The notes under the pieces: model-generated
Database searches by the model: none
What the model was told of the DNA's origin: nothing
Seen by the model: only the letters and a program-made list of their open reading frames with translations
Assembly (NCBI GenBank): GCA_021818505.1
Contig: JAKADX010000013.1
Span: forward strand, 19,872 to 83,871
Length of the DNA: 64,000 bases
Direction of reading: 5' to 3'
From: Pseudomonadota bacterium
GTDB lineage: Bacteria; Pseudomonadota; Alphaproteobacteria; Acetobacterales; Acetobacteraceae
Made by a program: the position numbers and the translations under genes
In this document: in pieces, positions 56,630-64,000 of the stretch
How the letters are laid out: each line of letters begins with the position of its first letter
Numbering within the stretch: the stretch's first letter is position 1

Positions 56630-57883
56630 ATGCAGACTTTCTCCGCCTTCTCCCTGATCCGCCGTGCCTTCGGCGGCCATGCCGGGTGGCAGCCGCAGTG
56701 GCGCGCGCCGGAGCCGAAGGCCGCCTATGACGCGGTCATCATCGGCGGCGGCGGGCACGGGCTGGGCACCGCCTACTATCTCGCGAGCGAGCACGGCATC
56801 CGCAACATCGCCGTGCTGGAACGCGGCTGGATCGGCGGCGGCAACACCGGGCGCAACACCACCATCATCCGCTCCAACTACCTGTTCGACGAAAGCGCGG
56901 CACTCTACGACCATGCCGTGAAGCTGTGGGAAGGGCTTTCGCGGGAGCTGAACTACAACGTCATGTACTCCCCGCGCGGCGTGATGATGCTGGCGCATAC
57001 GGTGCACGACGAGCAGGTGTTCAAGCGCCACGTCCATGCCAACCGCGCCAACGGCGTCGATAACGAATGGCTGACGCCGCAGCAGGCCAAGGAATTCTGC
57101 CCGCCGCTCAACATCTCCCCGCAGTTGCGCTATCCGGTGCTGGGCGCGGCGTTGCAGCGGCGCGGCGGCACGGCGCGGCACGATGCGGTCGCGTGGGGCT
57201 ATGCGCGCGCTGCCGATGCGCTTGGTGTGGACATCATCCAGAACTGCGAAGTCACCGCGATCCGTCGCGGCTTCGATGGCGCCGTGGAGGCGGTGGAGAC
57301 CACGCGCGGCACGATCCGCACGAAGAAGATCGGCGTGGTGACGGCGGGACATACCAGCGTGGTGATGGCGATGGCCGGGCTGCGCGTGCCGCTGGAGAGC
57401 TTTCCGTTGCAGGCGCTGGTCAGCGAGCCGGTCAAGCCGGTGTTCCCCTGCGTGGTGATGTCCAACACGGTCCACGCCTATATCAGCCAGTCCGACAAAG
57501 GCGAACTGGTGATCGGCGCCGGGACGGATGCCTTCGTCTCTTACAGCCAGCGTGGCGGGCTGCATGTTCCGGCGCACACGCTGGATGCGATCTGCGAGCT
57601 GTTTCCGATGTTCCGCCGCATGCGGATGCTGCGCAACTGGGGCGGCATCGTCGATACCACGCCGGACCGCTCGCCGATCATCGCGCGTACGCCGGTCCCT
57701 GGCCTCTACGTCAATTGCGGCTGGGGCACCGGCGGGTTCAAGGCGACACCGGGATCGGCGCATGTGTTCGCCTGGACGATGGCGCGCGATGAGCCGCACC
57801 GCATCAACGCCCCGTTCACGCTGGAGCGGTTCCGCGACGGCAAGCTGATCGATGAGGCCGCCGCCGCGGCGGTCGCGCATTGA
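56630..57883 (+). CDS. soxB: Sarcosine oxidase beta subunit
   Basis: A 417-residue FAD subunit of the heterotetrameric sarcosine oxidase, which converts sarcosine to glycine, formaldehyde (as methylene-tetrahydrofolate) and H2O2. It shows the FAD loop [18 protein letters not shown], then [20 protein letters not shown], and the C-terminal [20 protein letters not shown]. It lies 21 bp after betA in the same operon. Confidence 0.97.
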   Translation: MQTFSAFSLIRRAFGGHAGWQPQWRAPEPKAAYDAVIIGGGGHGLGTAYYLASEHGIRNIAVLERGWIGGGNTGRNTTIIRSNYLFDESAALYDHAVKLWEGLSRELNYNVMYSPRGVMMLAHTVHDEQVFKRHVHANRANGVDNEWLTPQQAKEFCPPLNISPQLRYPVLGAALQRRGGTARHDAVAWGYARAADALGVDIIQNCEVTAIRRGFDGAVEAVETTRGTIRTKKIGVVTAGHTSVVMAMAGLRVPLESFPLQALVSEPVKPVFPCVVMSNTVHAYISQSDKGELVIGAGTDAFVSYSQRGGLHVPAHTLDAICELFPMFRRMRMLRNWGGIVDTTPDRSPIIARTPVPGLYVNCGWGTGGFKATPGSAHVFAWTMARDEPHRINAPFTLERFRDGKLIDEAAAAAVAH

Positions 57884-57896
57884 GGAGCGGTGAGCG

Positions 57897-58196
57897 ATGC
57901 TGCTGATCGACTGTCCCTATTGCGGCCAGCGGCCGGAGATCGAATTCGCCTATGGCGGCGAGGCGCATCTGGCGCGGCCGCCGGACCCGTCGGCGCTGAG
58001 CGACGAACAATGGGCCGAATACCTCTACATGCGCAGCAACCCCAAGGGCCGGCACGCGGAGCGGTGGCGGCACGTGCACGGCTGCGGCCGGTTCTTCAAC
58101 GCGGTGCGCGACACCGTCAGCGATTTCTTCGTCACGACCTACAAGGTTGGCGCGGCGCGGCCGGATGCGGCGGCGATGCCGAAGGCGGCGGAATAA
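57897..58196 (+). CDS. soxD: Sarcosine oxidase delta subunit
   Basis: A 99-residue zinc-binding subunit. Zinc-ligand cysteines are in LLIDCPYCGQRPEIEF and a downstream His/Cys in HVHGCGRFF. The ribosome-binding site GAGGAGCGG precedes the ATG. It follows soxB by 13 bp. Normally soxA follows directly, but here two small genes intervene. Confidence 0.96.
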   Translation: MLLIDCPYCGQRPEIEFAYGGEAHLARPPDPSALSDEQWAEYLYMRSNPKGRHAERWRHVHGCGRFFNAVRDTVSDFFVTTYKVGAARPDAAAMPKAAE

Positions 58197-58238
58197 GCGA
58201 ATGCGGATGACGACCAGCAGCCCGGTCACAAATGCCAG

Positions 58239-58490
58239 ATGAAAACCACCCGCTATTTCACGGAACAGGTGCTGCGCAAGCGGCCCTATATCGACGTGCA
58301 ATGGTGCGTGGCGGTGGTTTCCGCTCCGATCGTGCGGGAAACGCAGCAGGACGGTCGCATCCGGTTCTGGGGCGAGGTGACACGGCCGGGCGAGACTGCG
58401 CCACGGATTCTGCGAGTCGTCACGCTGGAGGATGGCGCCACCATCCACAATGCGTTTTTCGACCGAGGGTTTCGGAGGGACCGAACATGA
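58239..58490 (+). CDS. DUF4258-like small protein (putative toxin)
   Basis: An 83-residue protein, MKTTRYFTEQVLRKRPYIDV then GRIRFWGEVTRPGE and a terminal THNAFFDRGF-like end (ATIHNAFFDRGFRRDRT). I recognise it as DUF4258-like, a family often paired with DUF2283 proteins and suspected of being the toxin-like part of small two-gene systems; function is not proven. Its stop overlaps the next start as ATGA. It sits inside the sarcosine oxidase operon. Confidence 0.65.
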   Translation: MKTTRYFTEQVLRKRPYIDVQWCVAVVSAPIVRETQQDGRIRFWGEVTRPGETAPRILRVVTLEDGATIHNAFFDRGFRRDRT

Positions 58491-58702
58491 AACTCCACTA
58501 CTATCCCGAAACCGACAGCCTCTACATCGAGCTGCGGGACGAGCCGGGAACCGAAACGCGGGAAGTCACCGCAGGGTTGAATGTGGATCTGAACGCCAAC
58601 GGCGAGGTCGTCGGATTCGACATTGATTCGGCGTCCCGGCATTTGGACCTCAGCACACTCGAAACGGTCGCGCTTCCCGTGCGAACGACGCGCGCGGCAT
58701 GA
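58487..58702 (+). CDS. DUF2283 protein (putative antitoxin)
   Basis: A 71-residue protein that matches DUF2283: MKLHYYPETDSLYIELRDEPGTE followed by VTAGLNVDLNANGEVVGFDI and SRHLDLSTLE. The family is a common partner of DUF4258 genes. ATG 58487 overlaps the DUF4258 stop, and its own stop overlaps the soxA start (ATGA), so it is translationally coupled both sides. Confidence 0.8.
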   Translation: MKLHYYPETDSLYIELRDEPGTETREVTAGLNVDLNANGEVVGFDIDSASRHLDLSTLETVALPVRTTRAA

Positions 58703-61680
58703 TCAGTTCGCTGCGCACCGAAAGCGGCGGGCGCATCGACCGCACGCATCCGCTGCGCTTCACCTTTGACGGCCGCGCCCATTATGGCTTCGCCGGCGAC
58801 ACGCTTGCCTCCGCGCTGCTGGCGGACGGCGTGCATCTGGTCGGTCGGTCGTTCAAGTATCACCGTCCGCGCGGCATTCTTTCCGCCGGCTCGGACGAGC
58901 CGAACGCGCTCGTCACGATCGCCCGCGACATCGCGCGCACCGCGCCGAACCTGCGCGCGACGCAGGTTGAACTCTATCAGGGCCTTGCTGCCGAGAGCCA
59001 GAATCGCTGGCCCTCGCTCGGCTTCGACGTGGGCATCGTCAACGACGCGCTGGCGCCGCTGCTGCCGGCGGGATTCTACTACAAGACCTTCAAGTGGCCC
59101 GCCTGGGCCTGGCACAAACTGTACGAACCCGCCATCCGCGCCGCTGCGGGGCTTGGCCGGGCGCCGACGCGACCCGACCCGGATCGCTACGCCAACCGCT
59201 TCGCCCATTGCGACGTGCTGGTGATCGGCGCCGGGCCGGCCGGGCTTGCCGCGGCACTGGTCGCGGCCGATGCCGGCGCGCGGGTGATCCTGTGCGACGA
59301 GCAGGCGGAACCCGGCGGTTCGCTGCTCGCCGAATCGTCGGCCATGATCGACGGCAGGCCGGCGCAGGCATGGCTTGCCGACACGATCGCCGCGCTCGGC
59401 CGCACCCGGCGCGTCACGCTGCTGCCGCGCACCACCGCGTTCGGCTATTTCGCGCACAACATGGTGGGACTCGCCGAGCGCGTCACCGATCATCTCGCCG
59501 CCCCGCCGCCGCATCTGCCGCGCGAGCGGCTGTGGCAGGTGCGCGCGAAGGAGGTCGTGCTGGCCGCCGGCGCGCTCGAACGCCCGCTGGTATTTCGCAA
59601 CAATGACCGCCCCGGCGTCATGCTGGCCGATGCCGCGCGAACCTATCTCGCGCGCTACGGCGTGCGCGTCGGCCGCCGCGTCGTCATCGCGACCGCGCAT
59701 GACAGCGGCTATCGCGCGGCGCTGGCGTTGCACGCGGGCGGCGTCGCGATCGCGGCGATCGCCGATGTGCGGGCCGAACCGGGCGCGGCGGCGGAGGCTG
59801 CGCGTGCTGTCGGACTCGCCGTGCGTGCGGGGAGCGTCGTGGCGACCACGGGCGGACGGCGCCGCGTCGCCTGGGCCGGTCTGATGCCGGTCGGCGGCGG
59901 CGCGGTCGAGGCGGTGCCGTGCGATGCGCTGCTGATGTGTGGCGGCTGGACGCCGAGCGTGCACCTGTTCAGCCAGTCGCGCGGCAAATTGCGCTTCGAG
60001 CCGGACTTGCAGGCCTTCGTGCCGAATCTGTCGGTGGAACGCGAACGCTCGGCCGGCGCCTGCCGCGGCGTGTTCGGGCTGGCGGCAGCGCTGGCGGACG
60101 GTGCGGCGGCCGGAGAGGCGGCGGCGAAGGCCGCCGGGCACGGCGGAGCGAAAGCGCCGCGCGTTGCGAGCGATGCCGCCGGCTTCGGCAGCGGCGGGAT
60201 GCTGGGGCTGGCCGAGGGCGTCGCCGCAACCAAGGCCTTCGTCGATTTCCAGAACGACGTGACCGCGAAGGACGTGAAACTCGCGACGCGGGAGGGCTTC
60301 CGTTCGATCGAGCACGTCAAGCGCTACACGACGACCGGCATGGCGACCGATCAGGGCAAGACGTCGAACATGAACGCGCTCGGCATCGTCGCCGCGTCCC
60401 TGGACACGTCGATTCCGCAGGTGGGACTTACGACATTTCGGATGCCCTACACGCCGGTGACGTTCGGCAGCTTCGCGGGTCTCGCGCGCGGCGACCTGTT
60501 CGAGCCGGTGCGGCGCACGCCGATTCATGACCGGGCGGCGGCACAGGGTGCCGTGTTCGAGAATGTGGGCCAGTGGCAGCGCGCCCGCTATTTCCCGCGT
60601 GACGGGGAGGACATGCACGCGGCGGTGGCGCGCGAGTGTCTCGCGGTGCGCACCGGTGTGGGCGTGTTCGACGGCTCGACACTGGGCAAGATCGAGATCG
60701 TCGGTCGTGACGCCGCCGAGTTCCTCAACCGCATGTATGTCAACGCCTGGAGCAAGCTCGGCATCGGCCGTTGCCGCTATGGCATCCTGTGCCGGGAGGA
60801 TGGGTTTGTCGCCGATGACGGCGTGGTCGGCCGGCTCGCCGCCGACCGATTCCACGTCACCACCACCACCGGCGGGGCGGCGCGGGTGCTGGCGATGATG
60901 GAGGATTATCTGCAGACCGAGTGGCCAGAGCTTGAAGTCTGGCTCACCAGCATCACCGAGCAATGGGCGGTGATCGCGGTGCAGGGGCCGCGCGCGCGCG
61001 AGGTGCTGGCGCCGCTGGTCGAGGGTCTCGATATCTCGCGTGCCGCCTTCCCGCACATGAGCGTGGCCGAGTGCCAGGTCGCCGGCGTGACGGCGCGGCT
61101 GTTCCGCGTCTCGTTCACCGGGGAACTCGGGTTCGAGATCAACGTGCCGGCGGGGCATGGGGCGGCGGTGTGGGATTCGGTGGTCGCCGCCGGGCAGGCG
61201 CACGGCATCGTGCCCTATGGTACCGAGGCGATGCACGTGCTGCGCGCCGAGAAAGGCTACATCATCGTCGGGCAGGAGACCGACGGCACGGCCACGCCCG
61301 ACGATGCCGGGGTCGGCTGGGCGGTCGCGAAGTCCAAGCCGGATTTCGTCGGCAAGCGGTCGCTGGCGCGGGCCGCGATGGCGGCGGCGGGGCGCAGGCA
61401 ACTGGTCGGGCTGCTGACCGAGGACCCGCATCTGGTGCTGGAGGAAGGCGCGCAGCTTGTGGACGACCCGCAACAGGCTGTGCCGATGCGGCTGCTGGGC
61501 CACGTCACCTCGGCCTATTTCAGCGCCAGCCTCGGCCACTCGATCGCGCTGGCGATGCTGGCGGACGGGCGGGCGCGGCAGGGCAGCCGGCTGTTCGTGC
61601 CGATGCCGGGCGGCGCGATTCCGGTGCAGGTGACGGCGCCGGTGTTCTACGACCCGCAGGGAGTGCGCCTGGATGCCTGA
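58699..61680 (+). CDS. soxA: Sarcosine oxidase alpha subunit
   Basis: A 993-residue subunit of the heterotetrameric oxidase. The N-terminal ferredoxin-like domain has YGFAGDTLASALLADGVHLVGRSFKYHRPRG; around residues 170-205 the NAD-binding GAGPAGLAAALVAADAGARV; and from about 590 the GcvT-like tetrahydrofolate domain (GVFDGSTLGKIEIVGRDA, FSVSFTGELGFEINVP-like RVSFTGELGFEI). It is complete. It overlaps the DUF2283 gene by 4 bp and soxG by 8 bp. Confidence 0.97.
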   Translation: MISSLRTESGGRIDRTHPLRFTFDGRAHYGFAGDTLASALLADGVHLVGRSFKYHRPRGILSAGSDEPNALVTIARDIARTAPNLRATQVELYQGLAAESQNRWPSLGFDVGIVNDALAPLLPAGFYYKTFKWPAWAWHKLYEPAIRAAAGLGRAPTRPDPDRYANRFAHCDVLVIGAGPAGLAAALVAADAGARVILCDEQAEPGGSLLAESSAMIDGRPAQAWLADTIAALGRTRRVTLLPRTTAFGYFAHNMVGLAERVTDHLAAPPPHLPRERLWQVRAKEVVLAAGALERPLVFRNNDRPGVMLADAARTYLARYGVRVGRRVVIATAHDSGYRAALALHAGGVAIAAIADVRAEPGAAAEAARAVGLAVRAGSVVATTGGRRRVAWAGLMPVGGGAVEAVPCDALLMCGGWTPSVHLFSQSRGKLRFEPDLQAFVPNLSVERERSAGACRGVFGLAAALADGAAAGEAAAKAAGHGGAKAPRVASDAAGFGSGGMLGLAEGVAATKAFVDFQNDVTAKDVKLATREGFRSIEHVKRYTTTGMATDQGKTSNMNALGIVAASLDTSIPQVGLTTFRMPYTPVTFGSFAGLARGDLFEPVRRTPIHDRAAAQGAVFENVGQWQRARYFPRDGEDMHAAVARECLAVRTGVGVFDGSTLGKIEIVGRDAAEFLNRMYVNAWSKLGIGRCRYGILCREDGFVADDGVVGRLAADRFHVTTTTGGAARVLAMMEDYLQTEWPELEVWLTSITEQWAVIAVQGPRAREVLAPLVEGLDISRAAFPHMSVAECQVAGVTARLFRVSFTGELGFEINVPAGHGAAVWDSVVAAGQAHGIVPYGTEAMHVLRAEKGYIIVGQETDGTATPDDAGVGWAVAKSKPDFVGKRSLARAAMAAAGRRQLVGLLTEDPHLVLEEGAQLVDDPQQAVPMRLLGHVTSAYFSASLGHSIALAMLADGRARQGSRLFVPMPGGAIPVQVTAPVFYDPQGVRLDA

Positions 61681-62188
61681 CGCGGTGACGCTCGCGCCGG
61701 CCGCGCCGTCGGCGCGCTTCACCCTGCGTGCCCGGGCGGCGGCGATCGCGGCGGCGGCAGCCCCGCTGGGCACAGGGCTGCCCGAGGTCGCCTGCCGGGC
61801 CGCGACCGCGGGGGTCGTGGCGGCGCTGTGGCTCGGGCCGGACGAATGGCTGCTGCTCGCGCCCGAGGCGGAGGGGCCGGCGCTGGCGGCGCGGCTCGCG
61901 GCGGCACTGGACGGGCTGCCGCACGCGCTGGTCGATGTCGGGCATCGGCAGGGCGGGCTGCTGCTGGGCGGGCCGGCGGCGACCGAGGCGCTGAACGCTG
62001 GCTGCCCGCTCGATTTCGACCCGGACGCCTTCCCGATCGGCATGTGCACGCGCACCGTGCTGGCCAAGGCCGAGATCGTGCTCTGGCGCCTCGGCGCGGA
62101 ATCGTTCCGCGTCGAGGCGGCGCGGTCGTTCATGCCCTATGTCCGGCAGTTCCTGGAGGAGGCGGGGCGCGCGTTCGCGGCGGCATGA
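61673..62188 (+). CDS. soxG: Sarcosine oxidase gamma subunit
   Basis: A 171-residue structural subunit of sarcosine oxidase. Its second half has ALWLGPDEWLLLAP, LDFDPDAFPIGMCTRTVLAKAEIVL and SFMPYVRQFLEEAG, typical of SoxG. ATG 61673 overlaps soxA by 8 bp, and its stop overlaps sdaA as ATGA. Confidence 0.95.
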   Translation: MPDAVTLAPAAPSARFTLRARAAAIAAAAAPLGTGLPEVACRAATAGVVAALWLGPDEWLLLAPEAEGPALAARLAAALDGLPHALVDVGHRQGGLLLGGPAATEALNAGCPLDFDPDAFPIGMCTRTVLAKAEIVLWRLGAESFRVEAARSFMPYVRQFLEEAGRAFAAA

Positions 62189-63555
62189 TCAGCGTCTTCG
62201 AGCTGTTCAAGATCGGCATCGGCCCGTCGTCGTCGCACACGGTCGGGCCGATGAAGGCCGCGTCCGCCTTCGTCGCCGGGCTGGCGGCGCGGGGGGTGCT
62301 CGACCAGGTTGCCTCCGTGCATGTCGATCTGTTCGGCTCGCTCGCCTGGACCGGGGAGGGCCACGGCACCGCCCGCGCGGTGGTGCTGGGGCTGGCCGGG
62401 GAGACGCCGGAGGCGGTGACGGCGGAGCGTGCCGCGCGGATCATGGAGGATGCCACGCAGCGGCACGCGCTCGATCTCGGCGGGCGCGTGACCATCGGTT
62501 TCGATCCGGCGGCCGACATCGCCTTTGACCGCGCAAGCCCGACGCCCGCGCATCCCAACACGCTGGCGCTGATCGCCCGCGACGCGGCGGGGGCGGAGAT
62601 CGCGCATGAACGCTGGTGCTCGGTCGGCGGCGGATTCGTGGTACGGGAGGAGGCGGTCGCCGCGACCTCCCTGGTCGGGCCGGACGTGCCGTATCCGTTC
62701 CGCTCGGGTGCCGAGTTGCTGCGCATCGGCACCCGCACCGGCCTGAGCGTCGCCGAGATCGTGCTCGCCAACGAATGCGCCCTGCACCCGGCGGCGGAGG
62801 TGGAGCGGCATGTCGCGGCGGTGATCGCGACCATGATGGGCTGCATCGACCGCGGCATGGCCACCGAGGGCGAACTGCCCGGCCGGCTGCGGGTGAAGCG
62901 GCGGGCGGCGGCGCTGCGGGCGCGGCTGGAGGCGGACCGGTTCCGCAACGTGCGCAATCCGCACGAGGTGATGGACCATGTCAGCCTGTTCGCCATTGCC
63001 GTGAACGAGGAGAACGCTGCCGGCAGCCGCATCGTCACCGCGCCGACCAACGGCGCGGCGGGCGTGGTGCCCTCGGTGCTGCGCTACTACCGCGATTTCT
63101 GCCCCGGCGCGTCGGAAGGCGGGATGCGCGGCTTCCTGCTGACCGCGACCGCGATCGGCGCGCTGTTCAAGATGAACGCCTCGATCTCCGGCGCCGAGGT
63201 CGGCTGCCAGGGGGAGGTGGGCGTCGCCTGCTCGATGGCGGCGGCCGGGCTGGCGGCGGCACTGGGGGCGAGCAACGCGCAGATCGAGAACGCCGCCGAG
63301 ATCGGCATGGAGCATCACCTCGGCATGACCTGCGACCCGGTGGGCGGGCTGGTGCAGATCCCCTGCATCGAGCGCAACGCTTTCGGCGCCGTCAAGGCGA
63401 TCAATGCGGCGTCGCTGGCGATGCGCGGCGACGGGTCGCACTACGTCTCGCTCGATCAGGTGATCGCGACGATGCGGCAGACCGGGGCGGACATGCACGC
63501 GAAATACAAGGAGACCTCGCAGGGCGGACTGGCGGTGGCGTTTCCGGAGTGCTGA
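62185..63555 (+). CDS. sdaA: L-serine dehydratase (iron-sulfur)
   Basis: A 456-residue oxygen-sensitive enzyme that deaminates L-serine to pyruvate and ammonia. It shows [23 protein letters not shown] at the start, then [15 protein letters not shown]. The [4Fe-4S] cysteines are in [16 protein letters not shown] and [15 protein letters not shown]. It is translationally coupled to soxG. Placed at the end of the operon, it would burn serine made from sarcosine-derived glycine and methylene-tetrahydrofolate. An apparent longer upstream frame is rejected. Confidence 0.97.
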   Translation: MISVFELFKIGIGPSSSHTVGPMKAASAFVAGLAARGVLDQVASVHVDLFGSLAWTGEGHGTARAVVLGLAGETPEAVTAERAARIMEDATQRHALDLGGRVTIGFDPAADIAFDRASPTPAHPNTLALIARDAAGAEIAHERWCSVGGGFVVREEAVAATSLVGPDVPYPFRSGAELLRIGTRTGLSVAEIVLANECALHPAAEVERHVAAVIATMMGCIDRGMATEGELPGRLRVKRRAAALRARLEADRFRNVRNPHEVMDHVSLFAIAVNEENAAGSRIVTAPTNGAAGVVPSVLRYYRDFCPGASEGGMRGFLLTATAIGALFKMNASISGAEVGCQGEVGVACSMAAAGLAAALGASNAQIENAAEIGMEHHLGMTCDPVGGLVQIPCIERNAFGAVKAINAASLAMRGDGSHYVSLDQVIATMRQTGADMHAKYKETSQGGLAVAFPEC

Positions 63556-63614
63556 ACGGGCGGGTTATTCGTTGAGTATGTGGAACGGTAGCGGCGCGCC
63601 TCCGCGCACGGCGT

Positions 63615-64000
63615 TCAGGCGGCCGCGGGCGGGGAGCGGGCAGGCCGCATAACGTGCGGCCCCGGCCCCGGCCTCGGGGCCGGCGGCGGAGGGTCGGGCG
63701 GGTGCGCGGCGCAGGCGGACGCCGCGGGGCGCGCCGGGCGGGGCGCCGCCTCGGGCGGTTTCAGGCTTTGCGGCGTCAGCGCGGGCGGCGGACGGACCCC
63801 CAGCATCCGGCAGAGCGGGCGCAGCAGCCGGCCCGCGGTCGGCGCGGCCGCGATCAGTGCCGCCATGTCCGGCTCGGCGAGCAGGTGCTGCAACTGTGAG
63901 GCGCTGCCGGCGGCGGCGTAGGGCACCAGCCGGATCACCCAGGCAAACCCCCGCGGCAGGCGCGGCGTGCGCGGCGCGCGGGGGCGGGGCGGCCGAGGCG
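63615..64000 (-). CDS. Conserved hypothetical protein, N-terminus beyond the window
   Basis: The visible frame is open to the right edge and reads APRTPRLPRGFAWVIRLVPY, then AGSASQLQHLLAEPDMAALIAAAPTAGRLLRPLCRMLGV, followed by a Pro/Ala-rich tail. I do not know a function; the pattern looks like a conserved protein found in Acetobacteraceae. A GTG at 63938 could be mistaken for the start but the conserved segment begins earlier. Confidence 0.6.
   Translation of the reverse strand, partial: PRPPRPRAPRTPRLPRGFAWVIRLVPYAAAGSASQLQHLLAEPDMAALIAAAPTAGRLLRPLCRMLGVRPPPALTPQSLKPPEAAPRPARPAASACAAHPPDPPPPAPRPGPGPHVMRPARSPPAAA

Noticed and set aside
58522..62133. A 1203-codon open frame antisense to soxA
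   Set aside because: Long only because of GC-rich codons; low-complexity His/Arg product, and the sense strand is soxA.
61828..62184. N-terminal extension of serine dehydratase
   Set aside because: It is soxG read in another frame; the conserved protein starts at [11 protein letters not shown] with an ATGA overlap.

Overview
This is a GC-rich (roughly 70% by eye) bacterial chromosome segment. Genes are densely packed and often overlap as ATGA, GTGA or TGATG. It looks like an alphaproteobacterium, most likely Acetobacteraceae. The reasons are the Usg-family protein, two Hint_2-domain surface proteins, a LexA box of the alphaproteobacterial GAAC-N7-GAAC type upstream of imuA, and choline/sarcosine genes of the alphaproteobacterial kind. 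The family-level assignment is inference. I saw no rRNA or tRNA genes, insertion sequences, phage genes or CRISPR arrays.

Layout. 1-2.6 kb: L-carnitine dehydrogenase (cut by the window edge), a beta-keto acid cleavage enzyme that probably acts on dehydrocarnitine, and a pirin. 2.6-7.0 kb: a very large two-domain glycosyltransferase and an aldo/keto reductase. 7.2-10.3 kb: two cold-shock genes and groES-groEL, with one CIRCE operator on each side of the groES promoter. 10.4-10.9 kb: usg and a candidate small RNA. 11.0-15.1 kb: the urease operon ureABCEFG, without ureD. 15.2-17.4 kb: thioredoxin, a CcdA-like membrane protein and an N-carbamoyl-D-amino-acid hydrolase. 17.4-24.1 kb: a Hint-domain adhesin-like protein, alaS, a repeat-bearing non-coding gap, rnhB and a Uma2-type protein. 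24.2-29.9 kb: an oxalate-CoA-ligase-like enzyme coupled to a PanE-like reductase, then on the other strand a DUF1285 / NUDIX / DUF6111 / CCA-adding-enzyme operon. 30.0-36.7 kb: a MoxR / DUF58 / BatA-DUF4159 / membrane-protein operon. 36.7-40.0 kb: TspO, an ankyrin-like secreted protein, a GT61 glycosyltransferase and a NUDIX-like protein. 40.1-42.3 kb: the SOS mutagenesis genes imuA-imuB behind a LexA box. 42.4-49.6 kb: a second Hint protein, an N-formylglutamate amidohydrolase, the second copy of the candidate small RNA, a lytic transglycosylase and an RND efflux pair.

49.7-63.6 kb is a methylamine-osmolyte catabolism block. Choline ABC importer genes (proV, proW, choX) are read leftward. 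Facing them is a long rightward operon: a BetI-BetB fusion, betA, soxB, soxD, a two-gene DUF4258/DUF2283 module, soxA, soxG and sdaA. The enzymes convert choline to glycine betaine, sarcosine to glycine, and serine to pyruvate. The betaine and dimethylglycine demethylation steps are not in the window. The carnitine genes at the left edge feed the same betaine pool.

The observations I consider most worth following are: (i) two copies of a candidate ~80-nt small RNA with an anti-Shine-Dalgarno loop, identical over 36 nt, with independent promoters and compensatory changes in two hairpins; (ii) an in-frame fusion of the BetI repressor to betaine-aldehyde dehydrogenase; (iii) a toxin/antitoxin-like DUF4258/DUF2283 pair embedded and translationally coupled inside the sarcosine oxidase operon; and (iv) a Hint protein whose N-terminal half has strikingly lower GC than its Hint half.
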